This document shows positions 26,239 to 36,059 of a DNA stretch of 64,000 nt, piece after piece. Both the position numbers and the translations under genes were made by a program. Source of the DNA: Schaalia sp. 19OD2882 (lineage in GTDB: Bacteria > Actinomycetota > Actinomycetes > Actinomycetales > Actinomycetaceae); assembly GCF_018986735.1 (NCBI RefSeq), contig NZ_CP065521.1:248001-312000 (forward strand). Direction: 5' to 3'. Every line of letters begins with the position of its first letter. Within the stretch, counting starts at the first letter, position 1. The notes beneath the pieces were generated by a model. The model made no database searches. It was not told where the DNA came from and was given only the letters and a program-made list of their open reading frames with translations.

Positions 26239-27234
26239 TCAGATCCCGGGAGTCTGCGCAGCCGGCATTTCTTCGGCCGCGGCCGCTGGAGCCTCGGCCG
26301 CCTTCTTCTTCGGCAGGATGCGGCGGACCCCGAGGTGGGCGAAGGCTGCGACCGATCCGAGCAGCAGTCCGAAAACGCCCGACAGAGCCGTCTCGACGAT
26401 CCACTGGAGAGCACCGCCTGCGCCCGCGACGGCCTCGACCGCGACCTCGACGAGGTGGTGGAGCGGCTCGAACCCGAGGTTCGCCAGCGCCGTGATGACA
26501 ATGTGCCCGCCGACCCACAGCATCGCCACGGTTCCGACAATGCCGATGACGTCGAAGACCTTAGGCATCACGGCAACGATCCTGCGGCCCATCGCCTCTC
26601 GCGAACCGCCTTTGCGCGCCAGGTGGGCGCCGAAGTCGTCCATCTTCACCAGGACTGCCACCAGCCCGTAGACGAAGAAGGTCATGAAGAAGGCGACGGC
26701 GATCATGATGGCGACACGCATGGAGAACGACTCGGAGGACAGCTCCGCCATGGAGATGAGCATGATCTCCGCCGACAAGATGAGGTCCGTCCTGATCGCC
26801 GAGGACGTCACCTTCTTCTCGAGTTCCTCGACGCCGGCAGGTCCCTCGTCAGCGCCGTGAGCCTCGTGGTGGGGCAGAAGGTGCCACTTGGCCAGTACCT
26901 TCTCCGCGCCCTCGAAGCACAGGTAGGAGCCGCCGACGAGCAGGAGGACCGGCAGTGACCACGGTGCCACCCACGTGAGCACGAAAGCGACCGGCAAGAT
27001 GATGAGGAGCTTGTTGATCAGCGAACCCTTTGCGATCTTCCTGATGATCGGCAGTTCGCGCTCAGGAGTCAGGCCCCGCACGTACTGGGGGGTCACTGCC
27101 GTGTCGTCGATGACGACTCCGACGGCCTTGGCCGATGCCTTCGTGGCGCCTGCCGCGACGTCGTCGATCGAGGCGGCGGCAAGCTTCGCCATCGTGGCGA
27201 TGTCGTCAAGCAGGGCAATGAGGCCGCCGGCCAT
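26239..27234 (-). CDS. DUF808 family membrane protein (YedI-like)
   Basis: This 331-residue polytopic protein begins MAGGLIALLDDIATMAKLAA and SIDDVAAGATKASAKAVGVV, followed by DDTAVTPQYV, the hallmarks of DUF808. About six hydrophobic helices follow (e.g. LLIILPVAFVLTWVAPW, AIMIAVAFFMTFFVYGLVAV, IGIVGTVAMLWVGGHIV), and the C-terminus is Lys/Ala-rich and cytoplasmic. AGGAG lies 5 bp before the ATG. No function is established; the gene stands alone here between ClbS-like and kbl. Confidence 0.85.
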   Translation of the reverse strand: MAGGLIALLDDIATMAKLAAASIDDVAAGATKASAKAVGVVIDDTAVTPQYVRGLTPERELPIIRKIAKGSLINKLLIILPVAFVLTWVAPWSLPVLLLVGGSYLCFEGAEKVLAKWHLLPHHEAHGADEGPAGVEELEKKVTSSAIRTDLILSAEIMLISMAELSSESFSMRVAIMIAVAFFMTFFVYGLVAVLVKMDDFGAHLARKGGSREAMGRRIVAVMPKVFDVIGIVGTVAMLWVGGHIVITALANLGFEPLHHLVEVAVEAVAGAGGALQWIVETALSGVFGLLLGSVAAFAHLGVRRILPKKKAAEAPAAAAEEMPAAQTPGI

Positions 27235-27430
27235 GGAGACTCCTGTCAGTGGGAGGTGGGGTGGCCGCCCACAGGCTCGTGCGCGCAGCCGCTCCAATCA
27301 TGCCAGCCCGACCCAGGAGACGTTGCAGAGAGTCCAATGGCACGTCGGTGGGAGTGCAGCTGCACGAAAAGGTCCTCGCGGCTCGGTCCTTGCAGCGACA
27401 ACGACTTGTTCGCCTCACTGCGCCGCGAGG

Positions 27431-28627
27431 TCAGGTGGCGCTGACCCCGTCGCGGGCGCGGGTGAAGGCTTCCACGCAGGCCAACACGTCGTCCTCGGAA
27501 TGCGCGGCACTGAGCTGCACGCGGATGCGTGCCTTGCCGCGCGGGACCACCGGGAATGAGAATGCCGTCACGTACACGCCCAAGTCCAGCATCCGGGCAG
27601 CCACTGCGCCTGCCGTGCGGGCGCCGTCCTCGCCGGGGAACATCACCGCATGGATCGGGTGGGTGCCCGGCAGCAATTCGAAACCGGCGGCCCCCATGCG
27701 CTCGCGGAACAGGGCGGCGATCCGCACCAGGTGCTCGCGCTCTGCGTGGGCGCCGGCGGCGATGCGAAGGGCCTCGCGCGAGCCCGCCACCACCGCGGGG
27801 GCCAAGGTGTTGGAGAACAGGTAGGGTCGGGCCTTCTGGCGGAGCATGTCGACAATCGCCTGGCCTGCGGCCACATAGCCGCCCGAGGCGCCACCCAGTG
27901 CCTTGCCGAGTGTGCCCGTGAGGATGTCGACCCTCTCGCGCACACCGAAGAGTTCAGGGGTGCCGCGTCCGCCCTCGCCGACGAAGCCGGTGGCGTGGGA
28001 GTCGTCGACCATCACCAGGGCGCGGAACTCCTCGGCCAAGTCGCAGATGCCCGGCAGGGGCGCGTAGGAGCCGTCCATGGAGAACACGCCGTCGGTGACG
28101 ATGACGACCTGGTCGGCGCCCGCCTCGCGCGCCGCAGTGAGTTTCGCGCGCAGGTCCTCCAGATTCGCGTTGCGGTAGCGGTGACGGGCCGCCTTGCACA
28201 GGCGGATCCCGTCGATGAGGGAGGCGTGGTTGAGTTCGTCCGAGACGATCGCATCACCCGGGCCGAAGAGGGCTTCGAAAATGCCGCCGTTGGCGTCGAA
28301 ACAGGAGGAGAACAGGATCGAGTCCTCCGTACCCAGGAACTCGGCGATCTCGCGCTCCAGGGCGCGGTGCTGGTCCTGCGTGCCGCAGATGAAGCGCACC
28401 GAACTCATGCCGAAACCCCACCGGTCCAGGGCGGCCTTGGCCGCCTCGGCGGGGCGCGGGTCGCCCGCCAACCCCAGGTAGTTGTTCGCACAGAAGTTCA
28501 ACGACCGGCCCGCTGCGGTCTCCACGTGCGAACCCTGGCGGCCCAGGATCTCCCTTTCCCCCTTCCACAGTCCGGTCTCGCGGATCTCCTGCAGGGTGGT
28601 CTCGAGCTTCGGGGTCAAGGTGTCCAT
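27431..28627 (-). CDS. kbl: Glycine C-acetyltransferase (2-amino-3-ketobutyrate CoA ligase)
   Basis: Kbl cleaves 2-amino-3-ketobutyrate with CoA to glycine and acetyl-CoA, using PLP. The 398-residue length matches the family. Visible are NFCANNYLGLAGDPR, GFGMSSVRFICGTQDQHRAL, the cofactor segment VMVDDSHATGFVG, and the PLP-binding Lys in TGTLGKALGGASGGY (about residue 240). AGGAG precedes ATG 28627. It lies 62 bp downstream of tdh on the same strand, so the two form the threonine-to-glycine degradation operon. The 196-bp gap to DUF808 holds nothing recognisable. Confidence 0.95.
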   Translation of the reverse strand: MDTLTPKLETTLQEIRETGLWKGEREILGRQGSHVETAAGRSLNFCANNYLGLAGDPRPAEAAKAALDRWGFGMSSVRFICGTQDQHRALEREIAEFLGTEDSILFSSCFDANGGIFEALFGPGDAIVSDELNHASLIDGIRLCKAARHRYRNANLEDLRAKLTAAREAGADQVVIVTDGVFSMDGSYAPLPGICDLAEEFRALVMVDDSHATGFVGEGGRGTPELFGVRERVDILTGTLGKALGGASGGYVAAGQAIVDMLRQKARPYLFSNTLAPAVVAGSREALRIAAGAHAEREHLVRIAALFRERMGAAGFELLPGTHPIHAVMFPGEDGARTAGAVAARMLDLGVYVTAFSFPVVPRGKARIRVQLSAAHSEDDVLACVEAFTRARDGVSAT

Positions 28628-28689
28628 GTGGTGCTCCTGGTGTGGTGTTCAGTCGTCTCGGGTGAAGGATCTGGACGGGCGAGGGCGGC

Positions 28690-29748
28690 TCAGGCCTCCC
28701 AGTCGAGGATCACCTTCCCGGCCGTCCCGGAGGCTGCGGCGGCGAAGGCGTCCTCCCACTCTTCGGGGGCGAAGCGGTGCGTGATGATCGAACGCACCGA
28801 ATCGCGCAGGGCCTGCGAGGTCTCCATCATGTACGTCGCCAGGTACCAGGTGTCGAACATTTCCCGCCCGTACACGCCTTTGATGGTGAGCATCCGCGTG
28901 ATGACCTTGCTCCAGTCCACGGGGAAGGCGCCTTTGGGCAGCCCCAGCAGGGCAAGGGTGGCCCCGTGCGTGCAGTGCTCGATCAGTGTGGCCAGGCCTC
29001 CGGGCGCGCCGGACATCTCCAGGCCGGCATCGAAGCCTTCGCGAATGTTCAGCTCCGCCATGACCTCGGCAAGGGTGCGCTCGCGGATGTCCAGGGCCAC
29101 ATCCGCCCCGGCCCGTTCGGCCAAGGCCAAGCGGCCCGGCTGCATGTCGGTGACCACCACGTGTCGGGCACCCGCATGTCTGGCCAGGGCGACGCACATG
29201 ATGCCGATGGGGCCCGCGCCGGTGACCAGGACGTCCTGGCCGGTCATCTCGATCTGCTGGCAGGAGTGGACGGCATTGCCCAAAGGGTCGAAGAGGGCGC
29301 CGAGCTCCGGGTCGATCATGTCGGGCTGGACCCACACATTGCCGGCCGGCACCACCACATGGTCGGCGAAGCCTCCGTCACGGTTGACACCCATGCCGAT
29401 GGTGCGGATGCACATGTGCCTGCGGCCCGCACGGCAGTTGCGGCAACGGCCGCACACCACATGGCCCTCGACGCTCACACGCTGACCCACGTGCAACTCG
29501 TCCCGCCCTCGTCCTTCGGCCACGCCCGGACCGACCTGGACGATCTCCCCGCAGAACTCGTGCCCAAGCGTCTGCGGAGGAGTCAGGGACCCCGGGGCGC
29601 CGCCGTCCCAGTTGAACAGGTGGACGTCGGTGCCGCACAGGCCTGCGCGTTGGACGCGGATCTTCACCTCCCCGAAACCGGGGGTGGGCTCGGGGATCTC
29701 GCACAGCTCCAGTCCGGGGCCGGCGACCGTCTTGCGCAGGGCTCGCAT
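28690..29748 (-). CDS. tdh: L-threonine 3-dehydrogenase
   Basis: Tdh oxidises threonine to 2-amino-3-ketobutyrate with NAD. This 352-residue zinc-dependent medium-chain dehydrogenase has catalytic zinc ligands C38 (GLCGTDVH) with H63-E64 (LGHEF), structural zinc cysteines C100, C103, C106 and C114, and the NAD-binding GAGPIGIMCVALARHAGA. VHSCQQIEMTGQDVLV is typical of Tdh. AAAGAG lies 5-6 bp before ATG 29748. The product feeds kbl immediately downstream. A related polyol dehydrogenase is the alternative if kbl were absent; its presence decides the call. Confidence 0.94.
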   Translation of the reverse strand: MRALRKTVAGPGLELCEIPEPTPGFGEVKIRVQRAGLCGTDVHLFNWDGGAPGSLTPPQTLGHEFCGEIVQVGPGVAEGRGRDELHVGQRVSVEGHVVCGRCRNCRAGRRHMCIRTIGMGVNRDGGFADHVVVPAGNVWVQPDMIDPELGALFDPLGNAVHSCQQIEMTGQDVLVTGAGPIGIMCVALARHAGARHVVVTDMQPGRLALAERAGADVALDIRERTLAEVMAELNIREGFDAGLEMSGAPGGLATLIEHCTHGATLALLGLPKGAFPVDWSKVITRMLTIKGVYGREMFDTWYLATYMMETSQALRDSVRSIITHRFAPEEWEDAFAAAASGTAGKVILDWEA

Positions 29749-29902
29749 CGTCGCTCTTTCGATGTGTGGGGCGGGGCAGCCGGGCGGCTGCCGCAGCACC
29801 CATTGTCCTCCCCTTCGAGGGCGGGGTCGGCTGTCTCGGCGCGCCGGTCTCCGACCTCGCCCTCGTCAGGGTTGCGCCGCCGGCTCCGGCCCGCGCATCC
29901 GC

Positions 29903-30490
29903 CTATTCGCAGGCGATGCCGTCTTGGTCGCGGTCGAGCTTGTCGCGATAGCCCGGGTCTCCCCGGTACAGCGGGGCAGCGCCGGCATTTCGCGCATCCT
30001 TGCAACTGTGGTAGTAGACCCTCTCCGATGGCTGCGGCGTACTGACGAAATTGTTGACCTCCTGGTCGCGCGCTTCCTCTGCCTGCTGCCTGGCGGCTTC
30101 TTCAGCCGCTGCGCGCTCGGCAGCAGCCTGTTCCTCGGCGATTCGAGCTTGTTCTTCGGCCTGTCGTCGGGCTGCCTCTTCTTCCGCCTTCTTCTGCGCC
30201 TCGGCCTCCTTTGCGGCCAGGCGGGCCTTCTCCTCGGCCTCCTTCCGCAAGCGCTCCTCTTCGGCCCTCTTGTCGGCGTCCTTTGTCGACTGCATGTCGG
30301 TGTCCGAGCTGGAGGACGAAGTCGAGTCGGGAACGGTCACGAGAGGCGCGGGCTTGTCGCTTTCGTCCTCGTGGCATCCTGCGAGGCCTCCGGCGCCCGC
30401 CAGGAGAATGAAAGCCGTTGTGAGAGCGGAGAGGAATCTGGTGGCGCTCGACCGGCGCGGTGAAGCGAAGTGGGAATCGTGGGTGCGCAT
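29903..30490 (-). CDS. Lipoprotein with charged coiled-coil and C-terminal excalibur domain
   Basis: The 195-residue protein has a lipoprotein signal ending in the lipobox LAGC (about residues 36-39), a Ser-rich spacer, a long Glu/Ala/Lys/Arg coiled-coil (about 70-145; AEEQARIAEEQAAAERAAAE) and a C-terminal excalibur calcium-binding motif: YYHSCKDARNAGAAPLYRGD and LDRDQDGIACE, where DxDxDGxxC is the loop. It is probably anchored outside the cell and binds calcium. GGAGGT lies 5-6 bp before ATG 30490. It stands alone downstream of no clear operon partner. Confidence 0.88.
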   Translation of the reverse strand: MRTHDSHFASPRRSSATRFLSALTTAFILLAGAGGLAGCHEDESDKPAPLVTVPDSTSSSSSDTDMQSTKDADKRAEEERLRKEAEEKARLAAKEAEAQKKAEEEAARRQAEEQARIAEEQAAAERAAAEEAARQQAEEARDQEVNNFVSTPQPSERVYYHSCKDARNAGAAPLYRGDPGYRDKLDRDQDGIACE

Positions 30491-30756
30491 GGGGTACCTC
30501 CATTGATGATGGGATTCTTCGAGGGTAGCGTCGAATCGCGTGGCATGTGTCCGCCTTGGTGGGCGGCCCTTCCCTTCGATTTCGGGGTGGAATGGTATGG
30601 CCGCGCAATTTCACAGGTTGAAGATGTGCGTGCTTCGAGCACCGGGATGTGCATGGGCTTGCGAGGCTCTGCGGTGACTCATGGATCGGGGAGGGTCGGT
30701 GGGCTGGGGCCGTGACGTCGACCTCGACTCGCGCCAGCGCCCATGGCCGGACATCC

Positions 30757-30954
30757 ATGCAGATGGAGGCCAATTTTTTGCCCGTGCTCGGGTTGGATGC
30801 CGACCTCGTCGACGCCTTGCGCGCGGACCTTGAAGCGGACGAGTCGAGTGTCGAGACGATTGAAACTCTGCTTGGCGGACGCGCGTTCGCGGCCCTTCTT
30901 GGGACCAAAACTCGAATTGTCTTTCACAGGCCTCCTTCAAGGTTGTGGCGGTGA
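30757..30954 (+). pseudogene. Probable remnant of a methyltransferase N-terminal (DUF7059-like) domain
   Basis: The 65 codons from ATG 30757 encode LGLDADLVDALRADLEADES followed by VETIETLLGGRAFAALLGT. This lines up by eye with residues about 36-75 of the methyltransferase that starts 450 bp downstream (DPEAIGLLRSDLAAAGWYLD, RVEALMGPAAAAALAREQRI): shared LR-DL, the E-L--G--A-AAL spacing and the following RI. The frame then runs into unrelated sequence and stops, with no methyltransferase core. A truncated paralogue is the simplest explanation; a small standalone protein is possible. Confidence 0.45.
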
Positions 30955-31401
30955 TGCAGCGGATCGGGTGAGAGTGAAATGGACGCTTGAGGACTGTGGC
31001 GTCCTCGAATTTGCGCGTATCATTTCTCGTACGCTCGAGCACTTTCCGATCTCGGACGAGCTGGGTGGCAATGACCGGAATGGGGTCCGGTGCGGCTCCC
31101 AGAAAGAGAACCCGTTGGACTGGTTCCACGCCCGGGCCACAAAAGGAGCCGGCGCGTGCACGCGTAGGACTTCGAACGGATCAGCCAAGCGCAGCTGCAA
31201 CCGGTTCATGCGCGCACCCGGCCAGATCTGGCTCGCTGAGGCTGTGGGTGTCGACCCGACTCCTGTGCGTCAGGCCGTTGACGCATGCAAGGACGCCCCG
31301 TACAGGTCACGGTGCCGCATCCTGCGGCCCGTGCCGCGCCTCGGCCTTCCTTCGCAGGGGGTGTCGTCTCGCCGGCGGGAACGGCCTCGTACCCTGATGG
31401 C
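30955..31401. other. Gene-free stretch with decayed coding traces
   Basis: No intact gene is convincing in these 447 bp. In one plus-strand frame around 31190-31330 the translation IWLAEAVGVDPTPVRQAVDA followed by CKDAPYRSRCRILRP resembles the C-terminal end of a small family of uncharacterised bacterial proteins, but there is no matching N-terminal part, start codon or ribosome binding site. Composition is lower in GC than neighbours. The -10-like TACCCT of the downstream methyltransferase lies at 31390-31395. Confidence 0.4.
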
Positions 31402-33057
31402 ATGAGGACACAGCCCGACCCGGCAAACCGACACGGCGATTCAGCAGCCAGTGCGCACGACCCCGGCGACGCGCCCCCGACTGCGCCCACTCCAACACCT
31501 GCCCTCGACCCCGAGGCGATCGGCCTTCTTCGCAGCGACCTCGCCGCTGCCGGGTGGTACCTGGACCGGGTCGAGGCCCTGATGGGCCCTGCCGCCGCCG
31601 CCGCGTTGGCCCGGGAACAGCGCATCCCCGCCCTCGTCGCACTGCGGCGCAGCAGTGACCCTGCCGCCGCCCTCACCCGACTGTTCATGCTCGGGGACAC
31701 ACTGCCTGCCGCCCAGGTCGCCGCCGCCCTGCCCGCCCTCGGCATCGACGGGGCGCGCGCACTCGGACTGGTCCGCACCTGCCAGGAGGGCACCGGAGCC
31801 CTGGTCGCCGCGTTCGACCTGCGCCCGCACGCGGCCACACTGCCCGACCCGGACGCGCCGCGCGATGTCTCCCGCCGGCGCGACCACCACTGGTGGATCC
31901 TGTCCGACCTCAGCGAATTCACCACAGGGCGACCCCTGCACCCCGACCACGTGCTGGGCATCGGCGGGGCCACGACCTCGCTGCTGCGCCTCACCCTGCG
32001 CACACGGGTTGCTCGCGCGCTGGACCTGGGATGCGGGTGCGGCATCCAGGCCCTGTACATGGCCGCCCACGCCGACCAGGTGGTGGCCACCGACCTGTCG
32101 GGGCGAGCCTGCGACATCACTCGTTTCAACGCGGCCCTCAACGACGTGGACCTGGACGTGCGCCAAGGGTCCCTGTTCGAACCGGTCGCAGGAGAAGTCT
32201 TCGACCTGATCACCTCGAATCCGCCCTTCGTCATCACCCCGCAATCCGTGCGGCGCAGGGGCCTGCTGGAGTACCGGGACGGCGGGATGGACCGTGACAA
32301 CCTGGTGGCCGCCGTCGTGCGCCAGGCGCCCGGCCACCTGTCACCCGGCGGCACCGTGCAGATGCTGGCGAATTGGGAGATTCCGGCCGCTTCCGACCCG
32401 GCCACCCAGTGGTCCGGGCGGGTCGAAGGGTGGCTGGAGGGCCTGCCCGTGGACGCGTGGGTGGTCCAGCGCGACGCCTTGGACCCCACCCAGTACGCCG
32501 AGATGTGGCTGCGGGACTCCGGCGGCCGGCTGGTTGCGCGCGAGGACTACGAAGCCGACTACGCGGCGTGGGTCGCCGATTTCGAGTCTGCCGGGGTCGG
32601 CGCGGTGGGCATGGGGTTCCTGTGCGCCAGGCGGCTTTCGGGGGAGCGAGCCACCTCCGGGGACGAGGGCGGGGCCCGCGTCTTCGACCTCGTCGAGGGC
32701 GGGACGATTCCCCTGGGGCACGAGGTCGAGGCGGCGCTGGCATCCGTGCACCTGGACACGGAGGTGGAGGAACTGGCGCTCGTGCGCGCCGAGGACGTCG
32801 CCGAGGAGCGCCACCACACGCCCGGCCAAGCGGATCCGCGCGTGCTCATCCTGCACCAAGGCGGCGCAATGGGGCAGTCGATCCAAGTGGGCACCGCCGT
32901 GTCCGCAGTGGTGGGTGCCAGCGACGGCGAATTGACGGTGGGGCAGATCATCCGGGCCGTGGCCGTGTTGACGGAGCAGGACCTGCGCGAGGTGCGCGAG
33001 CAGGTCCTGCCCGTCGTGCGTCGCCTGCTGCGAGCCGGGATGCTGCGCCTGCCCTGA
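31402..33057 (+). CDS. Class I SAM-dependent methyltransferase with DUF7059-like N-terminus
   Basis: This 551-residue protein has an N-terminal helical domain (about 35-190), a Rossmann methyltransferase core (about 205-390) with ARALDLGCGCGIQALYMAAH (motif I) and SNPPFV (the NPPY-type motif of HemK/RsmC-like N- or C-methyltransferases), and a C-terminal winged-helix-like region (about 420-551) with GQSIQVGTAVSAVVGAS. The NPPF motif indicates an amino or base nitrogen as acceptor, but the substrate (rRNA, protein or metabolite) is not readable. No ribosome binding site; TACCCT lies exactly 6 bp before ATG 31402, so the mRNA is probably leaderless. topA follows on the same strand. Confidence 0.85.
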   Translation: MRTQPDPANRHGDSAASAHDPGDAPPTAPTPTPALDPEAIGLLRSDLAAAGWYLDRVEALMGPAAAAALAREQRIPALVALRRSSDPAAALTRLFMLGDTLPAAQVAAALPALGIDGARALGLVRTCQEGTGALVAAFDLRPHAATLPDPDAPRDVSRRRDHHWWILSDLSEFTTGRPLHPDHVLGIGGATTSLLRLTLRTRVARALDLGCGCGIQALYMAAHADQVVATDLSGRACDITRFNAALNDVDLDVRQGSLFEPVAGEVFDLITSNPPFVITPQSVRRRGLLEYRDGGMDRDNLVAAVVRQAPGHLSPGGTVQMLANWEIPAASDPATQWSGRVEGWLEGLPVDAWVVQRDALDPTQYAEMWLRDSGGRLVAREDYEADYAAWVADFESAGVGAVGMGFLCARRLSGERATSGDEGGARVFDLVEGGTIPLGHEVEAALASVHLDTEVEELALVRAEDVAEERHHTPGQADPRVLILHQGGAMGQSIQVGTAVSAVVGASDGELTVGQIIRAVAVLTEQDLREVREQVLPVVRRLLRAGMLRLP

Positions 33058-33190
33058 CAAGACGCCCCTCCGCCTCTTGCGAGAGGGGAGGATGGACAGC
33101 AGGTGGATGGCCCTTGCCCTGTCGTGGGTGGGGCATTGTATGGTTCGGCAAGGCGTCACCCACCGACACGGAAGGCAGGCACTGGCCGAC

Positions 33191-35941
33191 ATGGGAGCAT
33201 CGAAGCTGGTCATCGTGGAGTCCCCGGCGAAGGCCACGACGATCGAGGGCTACCTGGGCCCGGACTTCCACGTCACCGCCTCCATCGGACACATCCGCGA
33301 CCTGCCCCAGCCCCGCGACCTGCCCGCCGACATGAAGAAGGGCCCCTACGGGCGTTTCGCCGTCGATGTCGAGGGCGACTTCACCCCCTACTACGCGGTC
33401 AACCCCGACAAGAAGAAGAAGGTTGCCGAACTCAAGAAGGTCCTCAAGGAAGCCGACGAACTCTTCCTGGCAACCGATGAGGACCGTGAGGGGGAGGCCA
33501 TCGCCTGGCACCTGCTGCAAGTCCTCAAACCGAAGGTGCCCGTGCGTCGCATGGTCTTCCACGAGATCACCCGCGAAGCCATCCAACGCGCCCTGGACAA
33601 CACCCGCGAACTCGACTCCTCGCTGGTCGACGCCCAGGAGACCCGCCGCATCCTCGACCGCCTCTACGGCTACGAGGTCTCGCCCCTGCTGTGGCGCAAG
33701 GTCCGCCCCTCCCTGTCCGCCGGACGCGTCCAGTCCGTGGCCACCCGCCTGGTCGTGGACCGCGAACGCGAACGCATGGCCCATGTCGACGCCGAGTACT
33801 GGGGCATCGACACCCGGATCAGCGCCAAGGACGAGACCTTCTCCGCCCGCGTCACCCACGTCGACGGTCGGCCCGTGGCCACCGGCTCCGACTTCTCCGA
33901 GAAGGGGCAGCTGACCCCCAAGGCCGTCAAGGCCTCCGCCTTGCACCTGGATGAGGTCGCCGCGACCCGCCTGGCCACCCTGCTGGCGGCCTCGGCCTCG
34001 TCAACCATCGACTCGGTCACCCAGAAGCCCTACCGGCGCCGCCCCGCCGCCCCCTTCACCACCTCGACGCTGCAGCAGGAAGCCTCGCGCAAACTCCACT
34101 GGAACGCGTCCTCGACGATGCGCACCGCGCAGTCCCTCTACGAATCCGGCTACATCACGTACATGCGAACCGACTCCACCGCCCTGTCCGGGCAGGCGAT
34201 CGACGCCGCCCGCGCCCAGGCGACGGAACTGTACGGGGCCGAGGCCGTGGCACCCGAGCCGCGTGTGTACGGCAAGGTCGCCAAGGGCGCGCAGGAAGCG
34301 CATGAGGCGATCCGCCCCGCCGGTGACCATTTCCGCACACCCGCACAGGTGGCCGAGCAGCTCAGCGCCCAGCAGCTGGCCCTGTACGACCTGATCTGGA
34401 AGCGCACCATCGCCTCGCAGATGGCCGACGCCGTCGGATTCACCGCCACGATCCGGGTCCTCACCGGTGTGGGGGACCAGGACGGGCGCCACGACGTCAT
34501 CGCATCGGCCTCGGGCACGGTCATCACCGGCCCCGGCTTCCGACTGGCCTACCAGGAGGGGCGCGACAAGGGCCGATACGACAAGGAGAAGGACTCCGGC
34601 GAGGCCGAGAAGGTCCTGCCCGACGTGGCCGAGGGCGACCGCGCGCAGGTGGTCGACGCCAGTGCCGAGGGGCACCGCACCCAACCTCCCGGCCGCTACA
34701 CGGAGGCCACGCTGGTCAAGACCATGGAGGAACTGGGCATCGGTCGCCCCTCGACCTACGCGGCGACCATCCAGACCATCGGCGACCGCGGATACGTCAC
34801 CCACCGCGGCCAGTACCTGGTGCCCAGTTGGCTGGCGTTCTCGGTGACCCGCCTGCTTGAGGAGAATCTGGCGAACCTGGTCGACTACGACTTCACGGCG
34901 TCGATGGAAGCCGATCTGGACCGCATCGCCGCAGGTCAAGAGGATGGCACGGAGTTCCTCCGGCAGTTCTACCTGGGTGCGGACGGCAAGGGGGACGCCG
35001 ACGGCCTGCGCTTCCAGGTCGCCGCTCTGGGCGATGATGTGGATGCGCGTGCGGTCAACAGCCTGGACCTGGGCGGGGGAGTGACCCTGCGGGTGGGCCG
35101 CTACGGCCCCTACTTGGAGAAGGAGGACGGAAGCCGCGCCAACGTCCCGGAGACCGTTGCCCCCGACGAGGTCGACGCCGCCAAGATCGACGAGCTCTTC
35201 GCGCAGGCGGCCGATGACGGGCGTGAACTGGGCATCGACCCGGCCAGCGGCCACATGCTGGTGGCCAAGAACGGGCGCTTCGGCCCCTACGTCACCGAGA
35301 TCCTGCCCGAAGGTGAAGCCGAAGCCGAGACACCTGCGAAGGGACGCAAGAAGGCTGCCGCCCCCAAGCCGCGCACCGCCTCGCTGCTCAAATCCATGTC
35401 GCTGGCCACCGTCAGCCTCGACGACGCCCTGAAACTGCTTTCCCTGCCGCGTGAGGTCGGCACGGACCCGGCCTCGGGAGAGGTCATCACCGTGCAGAAC
35501 GGGCGTTTCGGACCGTACCTGAAGAAGGGCTCGGACTCGCGCTCCTTGGCCAGCGAGGACGAGTTGTTCACCGTCACCCTGGAGCAGGCGCTGGAGCTCT
35601 ACGCCCGGCCGCGCACACGAGGTCGCGGCGCCGCCAAGCCGCCGCTGCGCGAGTTCGGTGAAGATCCAGTCTCCGGACGCAAGGTGACGGTCAAGGACGG
35701 GCGCTTCGGCCCGTACGTTACCGACGGGCAGACGAATGTCACGGTGCCGCGGGCCGAGTCCGTGGAGGACTTGACGCAGGCCCGCGCCTTCGAACTGCTG
35801 GCTGACAAACGCGCCAAGGGCCCGGCTCCCAAACGCGGGGCGGCAAAGAAGACCACCACGCGCGCCGGCGCTGCCAAGAAGACGACCTCGCGCACCTCGA
35901 CGGCGAAGAAGCCCACGAAAACCCGCTCGACGAAGTCCTGA
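33191..35941 (+). CDS. topA: DNA topoisomerase I
   Basis: TopA relaxes negative supercoils. The 916-residue protein has the TOPRIM start SKLVIVESPAKATTIEGYLG, acidic motif TDEDREGEAIAWHL, and the catalytic Tyr in GYITYMRTDSTALS. As in other actinobacteria the C-terminus lacks zinc fingers and instead carries four repeats ending GRYGPYLEK or NGRFGPYV/L (about residues 630-870), then a Lys/Thr/Ala tail (GAAKKTTTRAGAAKKTTSRT) that should hold DNA. ATG 33191 is chosen from the conserved N-terminus; GGAAGGCAGG upstream is a loose ribosome binding site. A -10-like TATGGT lies at 33139-33144. Confidence 0.95.
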   Translation: MGASKLVIVESPAKATTIEGYLGPDFHVTASIGHIRDLPQPRDLPADMKKGPYGRFAVDVEGDFTPYYAVNPDKKKKVAELKKVLKEADELFLATDEDREGEAIAWHLLQVLKPKVPVRRMVFHEITREAIQRALDNTRELDSSLVDAQETRRILDRLYGYEVSPLLWRKVRPSLSAGRVQSVATRLVVDRERERMAHVDAEYWGIDTRISAKDETFSARVTHVDGRPVATGSDFSEKGQLTPKAVKASALHLDEVAATRLATLLAASASSTIDSVTQKPYRRRPAAPFTTSTLQQEASRKLHWNASSTMRTAQSLYESGYITYMRTDSTALSGQAIDAARAQATELYGAEAVAPEPRVYGKVAKGAQEAHEAIRPAGDHFRTPAQVAEQLSAQQLALYDLIWKRTIASQMADAVGFTATIRVLTGVGDQDGRHDVIASASGTVITGPGFRLAYQEGRDKGRYDKEKDSGEAEKVLPDVAEGDRAQVVDASAEGHRTQPPGRYTEATLVKTMEELGIGRPSTYAATIQTIGDRGYVTHRGQYLVPSWLAFSVTRLLEENLANLVDYDFTASMEADLDRIAAGQEDGTEFLRQFYLGADGKGDADGLRFQVAALGDDVDARAVNSLDLGGGVTLRVGRYGPYLEKEDGSRANVPETVAPDEVDAAKIDELFAQAADDGRELGIDPASGHMLVAKNGRFGPYVTEILPEGEAEAETPAKGRKKAAAPKPRTASLLKSMSLATVSLDDALKLLSLPREVGTDPASGEVITVQNGRFGPYLKKGSDSRSLASEDELFTVTLEQALELYARPRTRGRGAAKPPLREFGEDPVSGRKVTVKDGRFGPYVTDGQTNVTVPRAESVEDLTQARAFELLADKRAKGPAPKRGAAKKTTTRAGAAKKTTSRTSTAKKPTKTRSTKS

Positions 35942-36059
35942 CGGTCGGAGTGCACCGGCCGGAGCCCGGGGTGTGCGCGACGAGTGCGGAACATGAGCTG
36001 TCCCACGTGTGCCCGGGTGGGTGCACGCAGCCGCGGGTGGGGCGTGCGAGGATTGGCGC

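Noticed and set aside
30611..31129. Minus-strand open frame of 172 codons in the 30.5-31.4 kb gap
   Set aside because: Arg/Ser-rich composition, no start signal, and a better coding trace exists on the other strand; not supported as a gene.
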